Virus record (IMG/VR): IMGVR_UViG_3300035670_000620
Coordinates: 1 to 38,034 of that record
Length of the DNA: 38,034 nucleotides
Direction: 5' to 3' (one strand)
Source of the DNA: a virus
Part shown: positions 1 through 7,787 of the stretch, piece after piece
Position numbering within the stretch: the first letter of the stretch is position 1
Layout of the letters: each line of letters begins with the position of its first letter
Notes under the pieces: generated by a model
Database searches by the model: none
What the model was told of the DNA's origin: nothing
The model's input: only the letters and a program-made list of their open reading frames with translations
Program-made: the position numbers and the translations under genes

Positions 1-100
1 CGCCAGTATCTACGGTAACTTGAGTAGTAGTTGCTGTTGGTTGGACTACTTCGGTTGGATCCTCAAACGTGAATCCAAAATCATAGGTTGTGTTGGACAT
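1..100 (-). CDS. Unknown protein, N-terminal part only (runs off the left edge)
   Basis: An ATG at 98-100 opens a frame that stays open to base 1, giving 33 residues that begin MSNTTYDFGFTFEDP and continue with a Thr/Val-rich stretch. A GAGG ribosome-binding sequence lies a few bases upstream. The start lies 20 bases inside the 3' end of the peptide deformylase gene, the overlapping style seen throughout this strand, so it is probably the next gene of the 47-46-deformylase run. I do not recognise the family from so short a piece and assign no function. Confidence 0.6.
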   Translation of the reverse strand, partial: MSNTTYDFGFTFEDPTEVVQPTATTTQVTVDTG

Positions 101-596
101 ATTTCCTCACATACTTCTTTGCTCGTTTTTCCAGGGACTTCATAGCCATTTTCATCTTCAATTCCGAAGCATGATCAGAGAAGTTCAAGCCAAGCATATG
201 GTCGTATTCATGCTGGAAAATTCTCGCGGGGAGTCCCGAGAGTTCTTCTACTATATATTCACCTTCAACATTCTGATATGAAACAGTTATACTATCTGGA
301 CGCCGAATTGTCAACCATAATCCTGGATAACTTAGACAACCTTCTTTAGCGAGAATAGTTTCAGATGAAGTAGAAACAATCTTCGGATTGAAAATATTCT
401 TTCGATTGTCATCATCCGATCCCATCACAAAAACCTTGGCATCAATTCCTACCTGATTGGCAGATAGACCAAGACCACGAAGGTGGCGGCACTTTGTCCA
501 TAACTTATCAACTAGGTCTTTAGCATCGCCAGTTTCAAAATCAAAAGCAGTGGGTTCTTTTCGCAGTTGCGGATCAGTAAACTTAATTAATTCCAT
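81..596 (-). CDS. def: Peptide deformylase (phage type)
   Basis: This metalloenzyme removes the formyl group from the N-terminal methionine of new proteins. All three family motifs are visible: GLGLSANQ (residues 41-48), EGCLS (85-89, metal-ligand Cys87) and HEYDH (129-133, metal ligands His129 and His133, catalytic Glu130). At 171 residues it is a complete bacterial-length enzyme, with a Lys/Arg-rich helical C-terminus. Its start touches the stop of gene 46 (TAATG), so it is probably co-transcribed with 47 and 46. Deformylases are known in T4-like cyanophages, where they are thought to help process host or phage proteins during infection. Identity is firm; the in vivo target is not visible here. 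Confidence 0.96.
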   Translation of the reverse strand: MELIKFTDPQLRKEPTAFDFETGDAKDLVDKLWTKCRHLRGLGLSANQVGIDAKVFVMGSDDDNRKNIFNPKIVSTSSETILAKEGCLSYPGLWLTIRRPDSITVSYQNVEGEYIVEELSGLPARIFQHEYDHMLGLNFSDHASELKMKMAMKSLEKRAKKYVRKYVQHNL

Positions 597-2311
597 TAGA
601 CCACCATTTCACTGTAGTTGTTTTTCTTTTCAAACTTAATCAGACTGCGAAACTTATCGAACAGTTGATCGCCCTTGTGGCTGATAACAAATACGTTTGT
701 TTCTTCACCCAAAGTATCAAGTAGAGACATAACATAATCTGTACCATTGTTGTCAAGCGAACTATCAAACACCTCATCCAAGATCAGAAGATTGGTAGCT
801 ACACTGTTCTTCATCTTGGCGATAGTGCGCCATGTAAAGAGAAGAGCCAAGTCGATACGCTGCTTTTCACCTTCGGAGAAAGATGCGTAACTGAAATCGT
901 CACGATGGCGAGACTTGATAGTTTCATCAAACTTCTCATCCAGATTAAACTGCACAAAGAAGTCCATGGCTTGCAAGTATTTATTCACCAACTTATTGAT
1001 AACTGGAAGATACTGCCGAATAATCTTAGTCTTAATACCAGTGTCCTTGAGGAGAGTGGAGACAGCATCCATGTAATGCTTTTCTTCATTCAACTTGGCC
1101 TTATCTTCATTCTGTGATAGAACTTCTTTGGCATAAGTTTTCAGTTTAGTCTTTTCAGTATCAATGTCGCCCGTCTTCTCCGAAATGTCTGCAAGTTCCA
1201 AGTTGAGCGCCTGAATAAGTCGTTGTTGGACAATAATTTCGTTGTTGTTTGATAGTATCTTCTGGTTAAACTCTGCGATTTCCCCCAAAATCTTTTGATC
1301 TTCCGCAATGAGTTCCTGAAGTCTCTCAAATTCTTCCGAAAGTTTTTCCATTCCTTCGTTGAGGGATTGCATCTTATCCTTGCGTTCATCCACGAGTGAT
1401 GATTTATGTTCATGTGAGATGCCTTGCTTACAGGTCGGACAGTCTTCCGTCGTCTCATAGAACGATATTTCTTTTTCAATATCACGGAGTTGGGATGAAA
1501 ATTTGGTTTTGAAAGATTCGAGTTTCTTTTGCTTGCTGGTGAGGTCGCCAAGGGCTGCACGGGCTTCCTCTTGTAGAGATTTATCATGTTCAAGAAACTC
1601 GACCGTCTTGAATAGACTCGATACTGTGGTCTCGCATTCCGAAATACGGCTCTTGATTTCATCAACTCTCTTTTCCTTATTTGCTTCAAGAGTATCAACA
1701 TACTCCTTCTGGATAGAAGCCTTCTGCTTTAGAACCTCTAGCTTACCATCAGCATCTTGTAGTCTGTCCTTGAGTTCATTCATCTTGTCTCTTAATACTA
1801 CATTCATAGTGGTAAAGATTTGAATATCAAGTAGGTCTTCGATAATCTCACGGCGAGTACCAGAAGGCAACTGCATGAAAGGTGTGAACGAGGCTGATCC
1901 AAGAATGACAATCTGTGTGAAGGACTTGTAGTTCAACTTGAGAATAGATTCCTCAAGATACTTCTGATAGTCACGAGCGGCTGCATCTTGATTGATTAGA
2001 TCGCCATCGCAATAGATTTCAAAAAGATTTGGCTTAATACCACGAACAATCTTGTAAGACTTGCGACCAGACTGAAACTCCACCTCAACCAGAAGTTGCT
2101 TCTTATTGATTGAGTTTACCAACTGAGGCTTGTTGATGTTACGAAACGGCTTACCGAAAAGACTAAAGCACAATGCATCAAGCATTGTTGACTTACCACC
2201 ACCATTCTCACCAACGATTAGAGTATTGGGTGAACGGTCTAGCTTGATTTCAGTGAACTGGTTGCCAGTAGAAAGAAAGTTCTTCCAGCGAATAGTATTA
2301 AAAATAATCAT
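596..2311 (-). CDS. 46: Recombination endonuclease subunit gp46 (Rad50/SbcC-like ATPase)
   Basis: ATPase half of the phage Mre11-Rad50-type complex, which processes DNA ends for recombination-dependent replication and host DNA breakdown. Walker A GENGGGKS is at residues 34-41, the zinc-hook CPTC at 291-294 between two long coiled-coil arms (about 175-290 and 300-415), the ABC signature SFSEGEKQR at 477-485, and Walker B LLILDEVFD at 508-516, followed by the switch histidine in VISHK. At 571 residues it is close to T4 gp46 (about 560). Its ATG overlaps the stop of gene 47 by four bases (ATGA), suggesting translational coupling of the two subunits. No key residue appears to be missing. Confidence 0.97.
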   Translation of the reverse strand: MIIFNTIRWKNFLSTGNQFTEIKLDRSPNTLIVGENGGGKSTMLDALCFSLFGKPFRNINKPQLVNSINKKQLLVEVEFQSGRKSYKIVRGIKPNLFEIYCDGDLINQDAAARDYQKYLEESILKLNYKSFTQIVILGSASFTPFMQLPSGTRREIIEDLLDIQIFTTMNVVLRDKMNELKDRLQDADGKLEVLKQKASIQKEYVDTLEANKEKRVDEIKSRISECETTVSSLFKTVEFLEHDKSLQEEARAALGDLTSKQKKLESFKTKFSSQLRDIEKEISFYETTEDCPTCKQGISHEHKSSLVDERKDKMQSLNEGMEKLSEEFERLQELIAEDQKILGEIAEFNQKILSNNNEIIVQQRLIQALNLELADISEKTGDIDTEKTKLKTYAKEVLSQNEDKAKLNEEKHYMDAVSTLLKDTGIKTKIIRQYLPVINKLVNKYLQAMDFFVQFNLDEKFDETIKSRHRDDFSYASFSEGEKQRIDLALLFTWRTIAKMKNSVATNLLILDEVFDSSLDNNGTDYVMSLLDTLGEETNVFVISHKGDQLFDKFRSLIKFEKKNNYSEMVV

Positions 2312-3363
2312 ACAGTAACGTTCTGTGCCTCAACATAAAGTTCTTGAAGAATGTTTTTGATACGGCTTTTTTCAAGATCAGTTTGAATAGTGTCAACGAA
2401 ATCAGAAAGGACAGTCATAGTATCTTCCACATTCATTTCTTCATCATCCATAGCTTCTGCTTCAAATTCGGAGAAGTCTTCGATAATTTTTAGTTCAATT
2501 AGATTTAGATCATACAACTTATCAACAAATCGGTCGAACTTATAGAAATCTGTCTTCTTTACAACTACTAACCGAACACAACTCCCAGTAAGTGGACTAA
2601 GATCAAGCAGACTAGGGTCGTTAGCAGTGTCATCATAATAGATTTTATGAAAGATGCGGTTCGGGTTTTCATAAAATTCAACTTCGTTAGTTTCCGTATC
2701 ATAGATGTGATACCCTCTTGGATCATTATAATCGTTCCAAGTAAACTCATAAGTATTACCCAGGTAGACAATATTACCAGAACGACTGCGATGATGGAAA
2801 TGCCCACTACAAACAAGAGGGAACTTATCGAAGCACTTCGTATCCATGCCATGGTCGTTTTTATGTCCTCGATACATTTCGAACCCTGCGAATTCAAAGT
2901 GTCCGAAGACTGCTTGCGCATTGGATGCATTAACTACCTCCATAGTCTGATCATAGTTGCCCGAACAAATCCAAGGAACAAGCAACAAGTTCTTGCCATT
3001 CACGATAATTTCTTCGGCTTCTGAATACGTAAGAACATTTTCGTATTCGCGAAGAAGAAGGTCAAGACTGTTGACCTCATTCGTATTCTTAAAGAACGTA
3101 TCGTGGTTGCCAGCAATCATATGAACGTCAATGCCCATAGCACTGGTCTTATCAAAGAAATACTCACGGCACTTCTTCAACGTATTATAATTTATAAACT
3201 TGCGCCGATCAAAAACATCACCAAGATGAATAATAGTCTTGATTCCTTCCCGCTCCAGATGAGGGAAGAATGTTTCTGTGTAGAACTTCGCAAAGAAGTT
3301 ATCGAACGGAATGGAATCCGACCTAGCACCAAAGTGAGTGTCAGTGATCAGCGCAATTTTCAT
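2308..3363 (-). CDS. 47: Recombination endonuclease subunit gp47 (Mre11/SbcD-like nuclease)
   Basis: Nuclease subunit that pairs with gp46. The metallophosphoesterase motifs occur in order: DTH (8-10), GDVFDRR (48-54), GNHD (85-88), GHFEFAG (154-160) and GHFHH (187-191), supplying the two-metal-site Asp, Asn and His ligands. The C-terminal third (about 240-351) is acidic and lacks catalytic motifs, fitting the capping and partner-binding region of the family. Length is 351 residues, against about 340 in T4. The gene overlaps the upstream exonuclease by ATGA and the downstream gene 46 by ATGA, so three nuclease-related genes sit in one coupled string. Confidence 0.97.
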   Translation of the reverse strand: MKIALITDTHFGARSDSIPFDNFFAKFYTETFFPHLEREGIKTIIHLGDVFDRRKFINYNTLKKCREYFFDKTSAMGIDVHMIAGNHDTFFKNTNEVNSLDLLLREYENVLTYSEAEEIIVNGKNLLLVPWICSGNYDQTMEVVNASNAQAVFGHFEFAGFEMYRGHKNDHGMDTKCFDKFPLVCSGHFHHRSRSGNIVYLGNTYEFTWNDYNDPRGYHIYDTETNEVEFYENPNRIFHKIYYDDTANDPSLLDLSPLTGSCVRLVVVKKTDFYKFDRFVDKLYDLNLIELKIIEDFSEFEAEAMDDEEMNVEDTMTVLSDFVDTIQTDLEKSRIKNILQELYVEAQNVTV

Positions 3364-3899
3364 GACTTCAAAATTCCAATCAAAGTATTCGTCTGGCTAA
3401 TAGCATCATCAAGTGCATGGTGGTGTGTATCGTTTTCACTCGCACGGATCTTGGCATTGCTTAGACCCATAAGATTCATGACGGTGCGATAGCACATGAT
3501 GTTACTGTAACGCCAAGGCCAGCCAAGACCGACCGCTTGATACGCCGACTCCAAGATAGTAATATCGAATGAAGCACCATTACCCCACGGCATTACCTTG
3601 TCTTTACCGATCCAGTCGGTGAAACTTTGCAGTGCTTCCGTAAGAGGCAGTTGGTCTGTAAGAAGTGCATCTCTTGCTGCTGGACTCTGCTTCATCCACC
3701 ATTCTACTGTGTCTTTGGACACATGTAGTCCAGCCGCCTTGCAAGATTTTGCATCAATGTTGCAATAGAACTTATCGATAATACCTTCACCTAGAGTGAA
3801 CTTAGTAGCACCAATAGATAGAATGGTTGCATTGGCTCTTGTAGAAAGAGTTTCCAAATCAATCATTACATGAACTGTATTAGGATCAGTTACTTTCAC
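3360..3899 (-). CDS. 3'-5' exonuclease, DnaQ/RNase T-like (DEDDh)
   Basis: A compact 179-residue DEDDh-type exonuclease. Visible motifs are Exo I MIDLETLS (about 12-19, Asp and Glu ligands), Exo II in the ASFDITILESAY segment, and Exo III HHALDDAISQT near the C-terminus (catalytic His and final Asp). The layout resembles the small phage and bacterial 3'-5' exoribonucleases of the Rv2179c/DUF5051 type more than a polymerase proofreading domain. T4 DexA is a related, longer alternative. The start is a GTG at 3897-3899 whose bases overlap the stop of the upstream 58-residue gene (GTGA); a start at Met12 would remove little. It is coupled to gene 47 by ATGA. Whether RNA or DNA is the substrate cannot be told. 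Confidence 0.85.
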   Translation of the reverse strand: MKVTDPNTVHVMIDLETLSTRANATILSIGATKFTLGEGIIDKFYCNIDAKSCKAAGLHVSKDTVEWWMKQSPAARDALLTDQLPLTEALQSFTDWIGKDKVMPWGNGASFDITILESAYQAVGLGWPWRYSNIMCYRTVMNLMGLSNAKIRASENDTHHHALDDAISQTNTLIGILKS

Positions 3900-4072
3900 T
3901 TCTTTTTTAATCCATTATCTTTGGCATACTTCGTTAGAGCCTTATCACAAAAATCGCGAATGTTCTCTACACTAACCATATAGTTATGTCGAATGTTATA
4001 ATTGTTGGCCTTGTCCTGCATAGCATCGACCATCTGTTGGACGATGGCAGGAACGAGTAGTTCCTTACTCAT
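3896..4072 (-). CDS. Small conserved-looking protein of unknown function (58 aa)
   Basis: An open frame from ATG (4070-4072) to TGA (3896-3898) encodes 58 residues beginning MSKELLVPAIVQQMVDAMQD and ending in a Lys-rich tail. It fills exactly the space between the membrane-protein gene (stop at 4081) and the exonuclease, whose GTG start shares bases with its stop codon. Close packing, the GTGA junction and a protein-like amphipathic helical composition support a real gene. I do not recognise a family. It may be a small binding or regulatory protein, but nothing in the sequence shows this. Confidence 0.72.
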   Translation of the reverse strand: MSKELLVPAIVQQMVDAMQDKANNYNIRHNYMVSVENIRDFCDKALTKYAKDNGLKKK

Positions 4073-4080
4073 AATTCACC

Positions 4081-4443
4081 TTACTTAGTAGGAGGAGGCG
4101 CAGTCTTATTTTCTGCGGGTGCAGTTGCAGCCTCAGTGGGAATGGCTTCTTCTAGAGCCTGCTCGGGATCAGTCTGTTCACCATCAGCGACTCGCTTTAG
4201 CGTAATCTGACCATTACAAATCATATAGTGCTGGCCTTCACCGAGTTTGGAAGACTCCAGATAGATACAGCCAGCGTTCTGAATCGAAACAGTCTGCACA
4301 TCTTCGCGGTGCTGTGATACTCCAGATAGAATCGAAGTAACACCCACGGCGGCGACGGCAAACATAATTAGTGAAACCCAGTTTTCAGAAACAAACGTCT
4401 TAACACCAGGAGTAGAAATCTTGAGGGAGTTCAAATCAGTCAT
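4081..4443 (-). CDS. Single-pass membrane protein of unknown function
   Basis: A 120-residue protein with one predicted transmembrane helix (about residues 21-42, a hydrophobic Leu/Ile/Val/Ala run), a short polar N-terminus, and a C-terminal region ending in an Ala/Pro/Thr/Glu-rich low-complexity tail (about 88-120). There is a single pair of Cys residues (about 59 and 75) after the helix. No enzymatic motif is visible. It sits eight bases upstream of the 58-residue gene and downstream of sigma factor 55. It could be a small inner-membrane effector of host takeover, but that is a guess; topology and role are not determined. Confidence 0.75.
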   Translation of the reverse strand: MTDLNSLKISTPGVKTFVSENWVSLIMFAVAAVGVTSILSGVSQHREDVQTVSIQNAGCIYLESSKLGEGQHYMICNGQITLKRVADGEQTDPEQALEEAIPTEAATAPAENKTAPPPTK

Positions 4444-4475
4444 AACAATTCCTTTTATTGAAAGATAGGTTTATC

Positions 4476-5048
4476 TTACTCTAAATCTAGTCCAGAGTCA
4501 ACAGTTTTTTGTTGATCCAAATATTTTGGTCGGCGTTTAGGAATTTGCTTGACTTCTTCTGGCTTATCAAAGTCATCTATCAAGTCAATCGTCTTTTTCA
4601 GATAGTCAATAAACTCATTGCCATAATCTCCACCATCATGATCTTGCGTGATCAGATCGTGAATATCTAGATTCTTGATATATCTATACTTTGCCTGCTG
4701 TTGCTTCTTCTCTTTCGCGATACGGCGTAAGAAGGCATAATACGTAATCTGTGTGAAGTAAGCGAAAGGATTCTTTGACTTAGCGGGATCAAAGTTATCA
4801 ATGTAAGTAATACAATTTTCGATACCATCGAGAATCATCTCCTCACGATACGTATAGTTTATGAAGTTGGACTTATAGGCTAAGTGATTAGCAATCTTGA
4901 GAAAGCATTCACCCAGATAATTAGGTACTCGCGGCTTCTCTCTACCCTCGGCTTTTGCAGCCAACACGGTATTTCTATATTCTGTTATTCTTTCTAAAAA
5001 TAACGCATTGTCCACATAATGGACATTATTTTTACGATTTTTGGCCAT
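4476..5048 (-). CDS. 55: Late-transcription sigma factor gp55
   Basis: Phage sigma factor that redirects host RNA polymerase to late promoters of the TATAAATA type, which are plentiful further right in this window. The diagnostic region-2-like segment spans about 45-118, with NPFAYFTQITYYAFLRRI followed by a Lys/Gln-rich helix, as in T4 gp55. Length is 190 residues, against 185 in T4. The C-terminus ends SGLDLE, in the place where T4 gp55 carries its sliding-clamp contact; this equivalence is inference. A GGAGGG ribosome-binding site (5052-5057) lies three bases from ATG, and a sigma70-like promoter (5074-5102) lies just upstream, so it is likely expressed before the late genes it controls. 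Confidence 0.93.
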   Translation of the reverse strand: MAKNRKNNVHYVDNALFLERITEYRNTVLAAKAEGREKPRVPNYLGECFLKIANHLAYKSNFINYTYREEMILDGIENCITYIDNFDPAKSKNPFAYFTQITYYAFLRRIAKEKKQQQAKYRYIKNLDIHDLITQDHDGGDYGNEFIDYLKKTIDLIDDFDKPEEVKQIPKRRPKYLDQQKTVDSGLDLE

Positions 5049-5073
5049 TAGCCCTCCATTTCAAACATAGTTT

Positions 5074-5102
5074 GTTATACTATATTTTTTTATTCATAGC
5101 AA
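5074..5102 (-). promoter_or_regulatory. Sigma70-like promoter for gene 55
   Basis: Reading the minus strand, TTGCTA (5097-5102, four of six to TTGACA) is followed by a 17-base AT-rich spacer and TATAAC (5074-5079, five of six to TATAAT). The strong GGAGGG ribosome-binding site and ATG of gene 55 follow within about 30 bases. It sits in the largest non-coding gap of the region (5049-5177). A promoter readable by unmodified host polymerase fits the need to make the late sigma factor before late transcription. Confidence 0.6.
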
Positions 5103-5177
5103 TGTTTTTATTGAAAAAAGTATTTACAGGTTGTGATTCTTGGTGTATAAGAGGCGTGTAGCCTATGAAGAATGAAT

Positions 5178-5537
5178 CTAATTAAGTAATCCTCTGCTTC
5201 TTAGTATTCTTGCTTGAAGCATTTCGAGTTCATCAACTGGTTCGTTCTCTTCAATGTCGGGCACCTTGCCGACGTAGGCGTTATATTGTTCAACAAGATT
5301 TTGTTTTAACGCGCAGGTGGTTAGCACCTCTTTACCACTAATCAGAAAACTTGTATCACCAGAAATTCCTATCCATGGCTTTAAAAGAAAAGTTTCTCCG
5401 TTAACTCCGTTCTGTTGAACGGGGACAGGAACTACCGCTATAGGATCATCTAGCCAAATAGTATTACTGTCAGCTGGTCGGACAACAGCAATGATTGTCT
5501 CACCATTTTTTAATTTAACAACAGTAACCTCACTCAT
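5178..5537 (-). CDS. LSm/Hfq-like small RNA-binding-fold protein
   Basis: The 119-residue product starts VTVVKLKNGETIIAVV, the strand-turn-strand signature of an Sm1 motif. It continues through a second strand region to FLISGKEVLTTCALKQNLVEQY, which resembles an Sm2 segment. An acidic tail (about 92-105) follows. Small Sm-like proteins of this kind are known in T4-like marine phages; their role is not established, though RNA binding or modulation of host small RNAs is plausible. Its start overlaps the stop of uvsW by ATGA, so it is the last gene of the uvsY-uvsW string. Fold assignment rests on pattern only. Confidence 0.65.
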   Translation of the reverse strand: MSEVTVVKLKNGETIIAVVRPADSNTIWLDDPIAVVPVPVQQNGVNGETFLLKPWIGISGDTSFLISGKEVLTTCALKQNLVEQYNAYVGKVPDIEENEPVDELEMLQARILRSRGLLN

Positions 5538-7015
5538 AGCTGGATCCTGACAAGTTTATATTTGAAACCCTCTTCATTATATATCTTGATTCTTTCCACC
5601 ATATGAGTAAGGGTGTAGTTCTTTCTGGACTTCCATGTTAGATCATCCCCGATATCAAAAAGTTTACATGCTGTCTTATCGTTACCTTTTCTGAGGCCTC
5701 TACCGATAGACTGTAGATTGCGAATACGCGACTTAGATGGAGAAGCAAAGATAACGTTGTGTAGGTTTCTAATATTTATGCCCGTTGAAAACGTGCCGTA
5801 GGACGCAATAATAATTGCGTCTTTTTCTTTTTCTGTGATATCTCTAATAGCTTCTCTTTGCTGGGTGTCTGTGCCACCGTGAACAAAGAAAACTTGGCGC
5901 TTGTCCCCAACCTTATCATTGATAAGATCATAAAGAACTTGGCCGTGCTTCTCGACAAACTGGAATAGAACTAGAGTGTTGCCCTTTTGGGTGGTGGCTA
6001 GATTTTTAATAACGTTATTTCTCTTCGGATGTTGAACTAGCCAGTCCATCTCTTGCTGGTAGTTGTAGTCCTTGAGAATCTTTTTCTCTTCATCTGAATA
6101 GTCTAGCACTAGGCAGTTGATATCTAGATCAGCTACCGACCCCTGTTCCATAAGTTCCTTAGTAGAAATAACCTTCTTAACCTTACCGAACAGACCTTCA
6201 AGAATAAGTTTGTGGGTCTTCGTTCCATCTAGAGTTCCAGTAGTTCCTATACGGAATTTTGTGTTGACGCATTTATCAAAGATAGATGTTAGGGACTTTG
6301 CTTTGAACAAGTGCGCTTCGTCTCCGTAGATAACATCGAACCCATCAAAGAATTTTTTGGGCAACTTGTAAATAGATTGCCACGTAGATATTACAATAGG
6401 AGAATCATTCGTCTTTTCGTGACCAGCATAAATTCTGGCGCAGTTCTGCGATGCATACCATTCTGTGTGTGATGCGTAGTCTTGAAAATCTTTATACATC
6501 TGTTCAACGAGTGAGGTGGTAGGCACAATGATAAGTTGCTTACGACCAAACTGTTGGTGATATCTCATTAGTAGATAGATGATCAGTGATTTACCAGATG
6601 CGGTAGGCGAGAGTAGCAGTGTGCGCCCGATGCGGATAGCATACTTAACTGCTTCTAGCTGGTAGTCTCTGGCTTCAATTGGTTTATCTTGACTGTGTAA
6701 ATTTAACGATTCTGCGAATTTCTGCACATCTTCTAGTATAACAGGATCGCCGATACGTTCCATGTTTACGTCTACGGTGTAGTCCAGGCGTTCTGCAAAT
6801 TCTCTTAGATACGGCAACAGGCCAACGTAGAGTTCTTTTGTCCAGATATTGAACAGTCTTGCCTTGCCGTCCCAAAGTTTGGCACGATACGTGGGCATGA
6901 AACGTGCGCCCGGGACTTCAAAGGTGAAGTAATCGTTTAACTCTTGTGCTACGCCAGGATCACAATCGACCTGTAGATGCACTTCATTTTTCTTGGAAAC
7001 TTTTAGATCACTCAC
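5534..7015 (-). CDS. uvsW: UvsW-like DNA/RNA helicase (superfamily 2)
   Basis: ATP-dependent helicase that in T4 unwinds R-loops and branched DNA, shutting off origin-dependent replication and driving recombination-dependent replication. Motifs in order: Q-like ARDYQLEAV (about 115-123), Walker A SPTASGKS (136-143), motif II GDEAH (231-235), motif III-type GTTGTLDGT (257-265), and motif VI QSIGRGLRKG (435-444). The N-terminal 110 residues match the small substrate-recognition domain of UvsW. At 493 residues it is near T4 length (503). It overlaps the SGNH-like gene by 8 bases and the LSm-like gene by ATGA. Confidence 0.95.
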   Translation of the reverse strand: MSDLKVSKKNEVHLQVDCDPGVAQELNDYFTFEVPGARFMPTYRAKLWDGKARLFNIWTKELYVGLLPYLREFAERLDYTVDVNMERIGDPVILEDVQKFAESLNLHSQDKPIEARDYQLEAVKYAIRIGRTLLLSPTASGKSLIIYLLMRYHQQFGRKQLIIVPTTSLVEQMYKDFQDYASHTEWYASQNCARIYAGHEKTNDSPIVISTWQSIYKLPKKFFDGFDVIYGDEAHLFKAKSLTSIFDKCVNTKFRIGTTGTLDGTKTHKLILEGLFGKVKKVISTKELMEQGSVADLDINCLVLDYSDEEKKILKDYNYQQEMDWLVQHPKRNNVIKNLATTQKGNTLVLFQFVEKHGQVLYDLINDKVGDKRQVFFVHGGTDTQQREAIRDITEKEKDAIIIASYGTFSTGINIRNLHNVIFASPSKSRIRNLQSIGRGLRKGNDKTACKLFDIGDDLTWKSRKNYTLTHMVERIKIYNEEGFKYKLVRIQL

Positions 7016-7787
7016 TCATCTTCTCTAAAAACAAACTTGCGATATATTTATGTGCTTCTATACCAGGGTGCATGGCATCTCTGGCCTTATCCATTGTCTG
7101 GAGAGTATCATTTATATCATCAACATTAATACACACAAATTTTGTATTATTTTTTGTGCATAGGTGTTGCATTGACATAATATTTTTAATATAATTAATT
7201 TCTATATTTTCATCAGAACTTAACCATGAATTTAAATGATGCTCTATTAAGTCTTTATCATAATTATCTCTGACACCTTTATCTTTAGAGAAAATATTGA
7301 AGATTTCGGAATCAGAATATCTAGTAGGAAATAAATTATATATTTTTGGAAACAACTGATATAATTTATCGTTCTTGAATTCTTCTCTTCGATGTTTGTA
7401 TGGATACAAAATGAAAACATGCGATGGATTTAATTTCGGCAGCCAATAATTCATTAATCTAAAACATGTATCACCTGATGCTCCAGAAACCCCGAAATTA
7501 TTTTCAGCAATATTCAGTGATGATGCCACAAGTTTGGACCATCTATCATCAACACCAACACCCTCTGCTAATGTGAATGAACATCCCAAAAACATTCCGC
7601 CACCAGAAACAAATTCTTGACTTCTATACCCATCTGAATTGAAACTATAATTCATCTGATATGATTTCCAAAAGTTCATTTCTTCTGGATATTTTTTCAA
7701 ATTAATCTCGAAAATATCTTTCGAGTCCATTATGTTCCAATTACTAGTCTGATTGGCGTTTTTATATTGAGGGGTAAATGGTGGCAT
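7008..7787 (-). CDS. SGNH/GDSL hydrolase-like protein
   Basis: A 259-residue protein carrying SGNH-superfamily blocks. GCSFT at 68-72 supplies a candidate nucleophile Ser70, NFGVSGASGDT at 97-107 is a candidate oxyanion Gly block, and a C-terminal DAMH (Asp237, His240) matches the DxxH catalytic pair. Such proteins are typically esterases or acyl/acetyl hydrolases acting on lipids or polysaccharides; the substrate here is unknown. The ATG at 7785-7787 overlaps the uvsY stop as TGATG and is preferred over a GTG one codon upstream. The gene is inserted between uvsY and uvsW. Its DNA is much more AT-rich than its neighbours (43 G/C in 180 bases over 7141-7320 by hand count, about 24%), pointing to later acquisition. 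Confidence 0.68.
   Translation of the reverse strand: MPPFTPQYKNANQTSNWNIMDSKDIFEINLKKYPEEMNFWKSYQMNYSFNSDGYRSQEFVSGGGMFLGCSFTLAEGVGVDDRWSKLVASSLNIAENNFGVSGASGDTCFRLMNYWLPKLNPSHVFILYPYKHRREEFKNDKLYQLFPKIYNLFPTRYSDSEIFNIFSKDKGVRDNYDKDLIEHHLNSWLSSDENIEINYIKNIMSMQHLCTKNNTKFVCINVDDINDTLQTMDKARDAMHPGIEAHKYIASLFLEKMSE

Noticed and set aside
1141-1701. 186-residue minus-strand frame inside gene 46.
   Set aside because: It is out of frame in the coiled-coil arms, Arg/Lys-rich and without motif; gene 46 is intact across it.
3184-3212. Promoter-like TTGATC, 17 bases, TATAAT on the minus strand.
   Set aside because: It is inside gene 47 about 150 bases from its start, the -35 matches only four of six, and no gene start follows nearby; too weak to list.
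5123-5151. Plus-strand TTTACA, 17 bases, TATAAG promoter-like pattern upstream of the LSm-like gene's 3' end.
   Set aside because: No plus-strand gene follows; it would only read antisense to the minus-strand run.
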